A stretch of DNA of 12,071 nucleotides from Agrocybe praecox (taxonomy: Eukaryota > Basidiomycota > Agaricomycetes > Agaricales > Agrocybaceae), in assembly GCA_964017145.1 (NCBI GenBank), contig CAXHKQ010000137.1, positions 1 through 12,071 on the forward strand, written 5' to 3'. The position numbers and the translations under genes were made by a program. Positions 6,860 to 12,071 of the stretch are shown here, piece by piece. Within the stretch, counting starts at the first letter, position 1; every line of letters starts with the position of its first letter. Under the pieces are notes generated by a model, which saw nothing but the letters and a program-made list of their open reading frames with translations, did not search any database and was not told the origin of the DNA.

Positions 6860-7364
6860 TTGGTAAGTCATCATAATCCCGTAGTTGCTGTGTGCAGGAG
6901 ACGCGCATCGTTCAAAAACATTACACTCTGCTTGTCTTGTCTGAAGTTCTGGCCCGACCGTGCATCAACGACATTCTCGGATGGCATTCCATGCGCCAGG
7001 CGCGCTGCCCACCCACCGGAAACGGTATTAACATATTTCTCGCGCGCGCGTTTGGCGTCGGGATTTTCGGGCTGTATCGAGGAGCAGAGACGATGCGACT
7101 ATATATGGGAGCAACGCGCACGCAAAGAATGACCCATAAAACTAGAAGTCATGTTGGCGGAAAATTGCATTTCGATCGTCGTCGCCTGCTGGCCTGGTCT
7201 GGCTGGCATCTTGGCGCAAAGTTTATCGCTGATAGCTGTTGCTGATGCTGCGGCTGTTGCCAACAGCAGCAATTGCGAAATTTGAATATATGATTTTAAT
7301 TGATTAGATCAGAGCGAGGAGAACTGAGATTGCCTGCTGCGCGTGTTGATATCTCTCTTTATTT

Positions 7365-7392
7365 GCGCTATAAACGAAAAAGTTTATAGCGC
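7365..7392. repeat. Perfect 11-bp inverted repeat GCGCTATAAAC
   Basis: GCGCTATAAAC (7365-7375) and GTTTATAGCGC (7382-7392) pair perfectly around GAAAAA. Each arm contains TTTATAG, which resembles Caudal/Abd-B-type homeodomain targets. The symmetry could equally be a hairpin in a transcript. Confidence 0.6.
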
Positions 7393-7452
7393 CATTCGGC
7401 AATTGCGTGCGTATCGCGCACATCATTAATTCTTCATAAACCTTGCGTTCGG

Positions 7453-7494
7453 TATTTAAAGTGATACACGCCACGCCGATCCATTCAGTCAGTT
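7453..7494 (+). promoter_or_regulatory. Possible core promoter (TATA-like plus arthropod initiator)
   Basis: TATTTAAA (7453-7460) precedes TCAGTC (7485-7490), an exact match to the arthropod initiator TCAKTY. With A7487 as +1, the TATA-like box starts at -34, slightly further upstream than the usual -31/-30. A second overlapping TCAGTT follows at 7489-7494. No downstream promoter element and no convincing downstream coding start were found, so this is weak. Confidence 0.22.
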
Positions 7495-7740
7495 TCCTCA
7501 CGAGTGTATTCAATGTTGAACTCTGCTGGCTTCAAGCGCCGATGCAATTTCATCCATTATCTGGGGCGCATTAAGTGCGAACGTGTGTGTGCGCCTTTTC
7601 GCCCGGCCGCCAAGCGATTCCGAAACTTCGGAGCTGAATCCGGTGAAACAATGTAGCACCGATTTGGAGCGCACGCTCGCGCGAATTATTCACGCGTTTT
7701 ATGCGGAAATTGAACCCGTTGTTTCACGTCAGTAGGATCG

Positions 7741-8230
7741 CTTACTCGGTTTAATCGGCTCAAGGAATGTGTGAGAGAGTGCATGTGTAGAATCGTATAA
7801 ACGGTGCACTTTCGAATAGATAGATTCAAATGAATTTGTCATTTTCTGCGAAATATGATCCGGAACCCGAAAGCATACGGTCGTCGTGCGCCTCATTATG
7901 CACTCGAGTGCACACCGAAGTTCATGACCGACATCCCAGCCCAGATATGCTGAACAACTGATATCCGAACCGGTAACCACACACACACATACAAACACAC
8001 AAACTCCTACACATTGCACACACAACGGTGATCAGTCATTAACAAGGCCCGGATTTTTAGGGAGCTGGATTGTAAATTCATGACAATTTGAGACGTTTCG
8101 TATGAAACCAAAGTAGTTGTTTCCAAATAGCTTTCCAAACGTACAATAGCTCGTTATGGAATGACACATAATACAAACTTAGCATGCATTCAAATTAAAG
8201 AGTAGAGAGTAGAGAAGAGTTAGAGTAGAT
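7741..8230. other. Spacer with a CA-rich tract and purine-rich run, no gene
   Basis: Contains a (CA)n tract (7978-7989) with imperfect CA-rich extension to about 8025, and an AGAGTAG-type purine run around 8200-8228. A minus-strand frame at 7729-8025 reads through the CA tract and is not credible as a gene. Confidence 0.45.
7978..7989. repeat. (CA)n microsatellite with imperfect extension
   Basis: A pure CA tract of 12 bases followed by imperfect ACA-rich sequence up to about 8025. Confidence 0.85.
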
Positions 8231-8238
8231 ACCCTCTC

Positions 8239-8404
8239 AGTCGAACACTTTTCGTGAACACCTGTTGAGGTGCGATTTTAAACTTTTTAGTTTGCTAATT
8301 TACCAGTCGACAATATTTTAGACCACAAATGACGGAAGAGAAAAACGGAAGGCCTGTTTTATCGGGCCGACGATGTTCTCTACGAAAGGCGTTGATTTAC
8401 TCGG
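8239..8404 (+). other. Speculative first exon: initiator, ATG, 25 codons, splice donor
   Basis: An initiator-like TCAGTC puts a possible +1 at A8239, just after the purine-rich run. ATG at 8329-8331 starts an open stretch reading MTEEKNGRPVLSGRRCSLRK and five more codons, to a strong splice donor CGG|GTGAGT with the exon ending at 8404. An in-frame stop (8296-8298) lies upstream. The peptide is not recognised. Position -3 before the ATG is C, not the preferred A. All these signals are short and may be coincidence; without a matching acceptor or transcript I hold this as a hypothesis only. Confidence 0.15.
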
Positions 8405-8410
8405 GTGAGT

Positions 8411-9670
8411 TTTACAACAAAATCTATGAAATATATCTAATATCTTTGAGTCAGAAACCGGATATTCGATAAGTGCAAATTTTCTTGACATTGGTACTTG
8501 TATCTCGGTGCCATGTTCATACGCTTTATCGTCGTTTCAAATGTTTGTCACAATATGGATATTGAGAAAATTCACTTTTTTTACCCATTAATCGCGATGC
8601 TCTAGACCTAAGAACACAATTTCTTAGATTTTTCAAATGGCACAGCTCAGAAATACAATAAAATGGGGGAAAAAAGGGCTGGGGAGTTACGTGTTAAAGC
8701 TGTTTATTTCGAGTTTGAAACAAAAACAATAGATTACATTGTATATTTTCTGTTTCAGACTGAGGGGCAATGTGTCTTTTGCCAAAAAACTGAAGTATCA
8801 TAAAATAAATACGTTTTGCCTCCAGTCGATCGTGTCCAAAACTAAAACATGCTGTGTCGAAAAATAACAAATAAGTTCCTTTCATTCTTATTCAAACGAA
8901 CACAACCGTTAGAAACCAAGAATAACTTTCACAAAAGGCCTCCAATTTCAATTCGGTTTTCACATTGTGAAGGGGATAGTTCAAATTTTGTTGTCGCGCG
9001 ATAATCAGTGAAAATTACTGAATCTGTGCATATGGAATGTGATCGGTATGCGCAAACAACGGGATACTTTCGTCAATTGTGACTGAACTAATAATCATAG
9101 AAACGCCTTTCACATCAATATTATGTTTCGAATTCAACTGGCTTTAATAAAATATTGATTTAACTCCTGAAAGTATGCTATGACGAAAAATAAGATAATT
9201 ACAGTTTTCCAATTTGACCAATTTTAACAGCCCTACATCGGGATCGCATTCGTTAACTAGATATTTTATCACGAATTCCGACTAAGGACACTCAACTCAA
9301 CCTTGGAAATATCTATAGTTATCATTTAATTAGCGAACAGTGTAGTTCAAAATTTTCGAGTCGACTAATTTCAGATTTTTGTCTAGAAATCTAGATTCCA
9401 ATTATTGCAGATTATCACCATTCTAGGGCTCTGAGAAGTTATATTTCTTGTTCTACGAGTCTATGTGGACACGCTCCAGATTTTTGAATCTTCAAATGAG
9501 GTTTCTGCCGAAAATATCAGAACATAACACTGCAATTTCTGGATAAAATCGATAAAATGGACATGAATTTTTAAAGGACCGGGACGGCGGGCACAAGGCC
9601 GATATCATTTTCCAGTTTATATGAACAAAAACTTGTATCCTTCCACTCCACAAATGTGAAAACAGAAACC
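8411..9670. other. Long AT-rich stretch, nothing recognised
   Basis: About 1.26 kb of AT-rich DNA without a supported gene, RNA or clear repeat pair. One 63-codon minus-strand frame (8694-8885) lacks any domain. A short GC-rich patch, GGACCGGGACGGCGGGCACA near 9577-9596, lies just before the repeat copy at 9671 and may belong to that element. Old unrecognisable transposon DNA is the likeliest content. Confidence 0.4.
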
Positions 9671-9738
9671 AAATTGAAGGTATTTTGCAAAAGTTATTAC
9701 GTTTTAAAATTGGGTTACGAATTATGCGCCACCCTGTA
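9671..9738 (+). repeat. Diverged unknown repeat, copy 1
   Basis: This segment aligns with 10761-10828, sharing TTTTGC, TTTTAAAAT, GGG, CGAATTAT and ACC-TGTA in order. Identity is about 70% by eye. Similarity seems to extend weakly upstream by about 50 bases. The right end, CCACCCTGTA, resembles the termini of several dispersed insect elements, but no family is assigned. In one frame both copies read L-K-L-FKIGLRI. Confidence 0.55.
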
Positions 9739-9829
9739 TTTGTTTTTTTATTTTATCATTATTTAGAGACAATTTTGTGTTTATTCGCCATTTTAGAGCA
9801 CATTAGACCGACTTACTCAAATGACCCAC

Positions 9830-10400
9830 AAATCCGGGCCCTAGTCATTACTCATCTCATTACACGTTCGGCCGACGGCCGACGTCCGTCCGGCCCAGCT
9901 GGGCTGGCTGGCCTCTGTTGGTCGTGTGGCGACGATGATTGCGGCTGTGTTCGGAGTTGGGATGCACACCCACAAAAACACGCCGAGACCCATCCCGCAC
10001 ACATCAGCCGCCAGTTTAATGGCTCAAGTTAAAGGACGTGTGTGTGTGTGTCTGTTCGTAGTTAGGTCATATCCCGACCCCGACACGGTCCATTTGCTCT
10101 GCATAAACACGACGGGCCTTGCGCACCGAATCATTGTCTGTCTGACGGGGCCGGTCGGTCGTAGTTTGTTGCTATGGTGTCCGGATGGTGCGGATGTCGG
10201 TGCCCAGCACTGCAGAATGCGAGCCTACACGCATAGAGTGAGGCGACTTTCGGCCGTATAGTACAAACAAACACGGCAGCAGAGAGCGGCTCACGTCGCT
10301 GTGATTTGCTTTCGATTCGCATTGCCCATTATTCGGAGCCGTACGACGGCCGACGACGTCTAGCCGACACACTCACAAGCACACACATATACCGCAGCAC
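9830..10400. other. GC-rich block with palindromes and a (GT)n tract, no gene
   Basis: GC-rich DNA with a doubled GCCGACG (9871-9884), a perfect 12-base palindrome GCCCAGCTGGGC (9893-9904) and a (GT)7 tract at 10038-10051. Frames of 63-115 codons overlap on both strands with no recognisable domain. Function is unknown; it is similar in style to the other GC-rich blocks. Confidence 0.4.
10038..10051. repeat. (GT)7 microsatellite
   Basis: Fourteen bases of GT repeat inside the GC-rich block. Confidence 0.9.
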
Positions 10401-10408
10401 ATTTCTAC

Positions 10409-10423
10409 GATGATGATGATGAT
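10409..10423. repeat. (GAT)5 microsatellite
   Basis: Five GAT repeats at the edge of the GC-rich block. They produce the run of four methionines opening a chance frame at 10410. Confidence 0.85.
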
Positions 10424-10760
10424 CAGACCTGTTCAAAATAGTGGGAGAGGGATGAAGAACTTCTCTGGTTTTTCTCTGCTTCCCACTAAGTTTAATCTTT
10501 TATCAAAAATAAAAAAGCCCATGAGAACCAAAGACGAAATACGAATATTAAAAGAAAAACGATATTTCATTCCACTCTCCGTACAACATGTTGATTAGGT
10601 TGAGAAGCCTTTCACTAGTAGACATACTCAAGGAAATGTGTTGATATGCAAAAGAATGGTAATAAAATCTGGTACAAGTCTTTTCAGTACGTTAAATGAT
10701 TGTGTGTATGTTTCACTAATTTTATACATTCTTTCAATTCAAAAACGTGATAACACATTT
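10424..10760. other. AT-rich stretch, nothing recognised
   Basis: No gene or RNA signal. AGTGGGA and TCCCACT form a weak 7-bp inverted pair around 10439 and 10481. The part from about 10710 may be the diverged left side of the repeat that is clear from 10761. Confidence 0.4.
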
Positions 10761-10828
10761 GAAATCAAAGGCCTTTTGCGAAAGATATTGCCTTTTAAAA
10801 TAGGGCTTCGAATTATCCCAACCTGTAG
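10761..10828 (+). repeat. Diverged unknown repeat, copy 2
   Basis: Counterpart of 9671-9738, in the same orientation and 1,090 bases away. In the shared frame the FKIGLRI stretch differs from copy 1 only at synonymous positions (ATT/ATA and TTA/CTT), which might mean the ancestral element was coding here. The open frame of 98 codons across it (10638-10934) shows no known domain. Confidence 0.55.
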
Positions 10829-11149
10829 AAAAGTCAGTCTTTTAGTGCGAGCTCAGCCAAATGGTGAGACTTTTCCTCAACAATTATTTTGTATGAATTG
10901 GAATGATATCCATAGAACTAAACAGGATCATTGAAATGTTTGTGTGAAATCACGTTTTCATACAATGAAAACAATTTAAATGTATCAGTTTATGCACAAG
11001 ATGGCTGCAAGTTTCTATTTCTCCCTCGAATGTTGATGGTTCGATGATCCTGAAATTAAAACATACATTGAATAAAATGAGATCCACAACAAGCTACAAC
11101 TCCATTTGGTCTATCCGTATCCGTACTCGAAAGCGTGCTCAAGTATTCA
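10829..11149. other. AT-rich stretch, nothing recognised
   Basis: AT-rich DNA between the second repeat copy and the last GC-rich block. I see no gene, repeat boundary or RNA here. Confidence 0.4.
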
Positions 11150-11530
11150 AAATTCTAAGCAAGTCTGATGCGTTCGGCTCTTGGGGCCGCATGCTTCTCT
11201 GCCGCCTGATGCTGGCATGTTGATGTTGCCGGTTTCGGCTGTTGTTGTTTGGCGGTGGGTGGATGCGATGCGGCCGATGTGCGGTGCCGTCGATGCGGTG
11301 TGGGACGCATTCTCCGGATGGATGGCTGGCATGCCAGCGAACAGCGTCGTCGTCGTCTGATGTCTCAACATTATGCTTCGCATGGTGCTGGCGATGGCGA
11401 TAAGTGCGTCTGTGTGCGGGGCAAAATTCTACGATATCGACGACAAGGCAGGCAGGCAGGCAGGCAAGCAGGCCAGCAACATGCACGCATCACGCAACCC
11501 GTTCGGCTGGCTGGCTGGAATATGTTATTG
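11150..11530. other. GC-rich block with tetranucleotide repeat and palindrome, no gene
   Basis: GC-rich DNA with a perfect 14-base palindrome GCTGGCATGCCAGC (11335-11348), (GGCA)5 at 11447-11466 and related CTGGCTGG sequence after it. Several 66-115 codon frames overlap on both strands; their translations are repetitive (for example RQAGRQAG from the GGCA run) and not gene-like. Confidence 0.45.
11447..11466. repeat. (GGCA)5 microsatellite
   Basis: Five GGCA repeats followed by degenerate AGCA/GGCC units. Confidence 0.95.
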
Positions 11531-11714
11531 TGGAGTATAGGGAGTGCCAAATCATCTTTCTAACGTTCTTAGATTTATATAATTATTATCATTTTAGCCC
11601 TATTGTATAGAGAATTATTATTCGAATATTTATAAATTCCGAAAAACTGACGTATAGCTTTAATTTGCTTGTCTTTGGCCTCGAAACGATTTTTTTTTTT
11701 TCAAAATTTAGATA
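11531..11714. other. AT-rich spacer before the pogo-like terminus
   Basis: AT-rich DNA including a T12-type run near 11690. The last two bases (TA, 11713-11714) are the expected target dinucleotide of the following element. Confidence 0.45.
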
Positions 11715-12071
11715 CAGTAAATCCTCCCTAAGCCGGATCTCTCGCCAGGCCGGAAAATTGGTCCGAGAACCTTGAACACGATTTGTCTGAACATTTACCC
11801 TCTGTAAGCCGAAAACTCTCTGAGCCGGATACGAAAAGCACTTTACCAATTTTCAGTGTTCATTGACCTCTGTAAGACGGAAAGAATAGAATGCGTTTAT
11901 TATAATAATAACTTTATCGATGTAACAAATTAATGATAATGCCGAGCTCAAGCGATGAGTTTTCATAGGAGAATTATAGTTGGTTTAGCATAGTAGGTGT
12001 GTACGTTTGTATGTGTGTGGTGTACAATATAATATGGTTGGGACTGTAAGACGGAAAATATTTGTTTATTT
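11715..12071 (+). mobile_element. Left part of a pogo/Tigger-like DNA transposon or MITE
   Basis: TA followed by CAGTAAATCCTCCCTAAGCC matches the style of pogo/Tigger (Tc1-mariner superfamily) ends, which begin CAGTA-AACCTC and insert at TA. A TAAGCCGGA-type motif recurs inside: CCTAAGCCGGA (11727-11737), CCAGGCCGGA (11745-11754), CTGTAAGCCGAAA (11802-11814), CTGAGCCGGA (11820-11829), CTGTAAGACGGAAA (11870-11883) and CTGTAAGACGGAAA (12044-12057). Such repetition of the end motif is common in these families. No transposase is visible, and the right end lies beyond the window, so whether the element is full-length or a MITE is unknown. The family call is from memory of its termini. Confidence 0.6.

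Larger units (their letters stand above)
6860..7740. other. GC-rich unique block, possible regulatory or transcribed DNA
   Basis: The longest repeat-poor, GC-richer stretch in the window. It holds a homeodomain-like cluster, TTTTAATTGATTAGATCA (7294-7311), an 11-bp inverted repeat (7365-7392), a CAG/CTG-rich palindromic patch around 7236-7272, and a possible TATA/initiator pair (7453-7490). GTGAAACAA (7643-7651) is mirrored by TTGTTTCAC (7719-7727). A 117-codon frame at 6892-7245 has no recognisable domain and overlaps other frames on both strands; I do not call it a gene. Conserved regulatory DNA or a non-coding exon are both possible. Confidence 0.35.

Noticed and set aside
6892..7245. 117-codon plus-strand open frame
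   Set aside because: No recognisable motif, with overlapping frames on both strands in stop-poor GC-rich DNA. A pyrimidine-plus-CAG acceptor-like site near 6897 is not enough to call an exon.
8313..8335. Resemblance of TTTTAGACCACAAATGACG to the start of the 521/933 repeat
   Set aside because: Only about 14 of 17 bases match and similarity does not continue on either side, so probably coincidence.
10638..10934. 98-codon plus-strand open frame
   Set aside because: It crosses the boundary of a dispersed repeat and has no known domain, so it is probably a transposon relic read by chance.

Overview
This window looks like non-coding DNA from an insect, probably a fly or mosquito. I base that on the mix of decayed transposons (Helitron, pogo/Tigger-like, tRNA-derived SINE, MITE-like elements), the many (CA)n/(GT)n tracts and the arthropod-type initiator motifs. 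This is inference; the species cannot be named from sequence alone. I found no intact protein-coding gene. The open frames present are short, lack recognisable domains, often overlap in several frames, and mostly lie in low-complexity or GC-rich DNA.

Layout. 1-520: GC-rich unique DNA grading into AT-rich DNA. 521-1171: a nested repeat module with a 93%-identical direct duplication (521-688 and 933-1099), a large fold-back (86-bp arms at 619-704 and 745-830) and further partial copies of one core unit. 1179-1608: the 3' end of a Helitron. It holds a frameshifted remnant of the helicase C-terminus (motif PCFSHGQLFVAYSR), a stop codon, then a terminal hairpin and CTAG|T. 1776-2037: a MITE-like element with 16-bp perfect inverted termini. 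2664-3231: an element with 16-bp inverted ends, six CCGTGTT-type motifs and a 112-bp tandem duplication carrying a hairpin. 3232-3363: a tRNA-derived SINE with perfect A and B boxes and a (TAA)4 tail. 3388-3539: a cluster of nested hairpins.

3960-4870 is a GC-rich block full of GT/CA arrays. 5137-5225 is a compact 33-bp-stem hairpin that could be a microRNA precursor or a tiny MITE. 5740-6110 and 6890-7740 are GC-rich, repeat-poor blocks that may be regulatory DNA; the second contains an 11-bp inverted repeat and a possible TATA/initiator pair. Around 8239-8410 a possible first exon (initiator, ATG, 25 codons, GTGAGT donor) is speculative. 9671-9738 and 10761-10828 are two diverged copies of an unknown repeat. 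9830-10400 and 11150-11530 are further GC-rich blocks. 11715 to the window end is the left end of a pogo/Tigger-like element.

The overall picture is a mosaic: GC-rich unique blocks, possibly regulatory, separated by AT-rich DNA made largely of old mobile elements. No set of genes working together can be described. The best-supported new item is the Helitron remnant interrupted by, or abutting, the fold-back module. The most open-ended items are the 5137-5225 hairpin, the CCGTGTT element with its tandem hairpins, and the 3388-3539 hairpin cluster.
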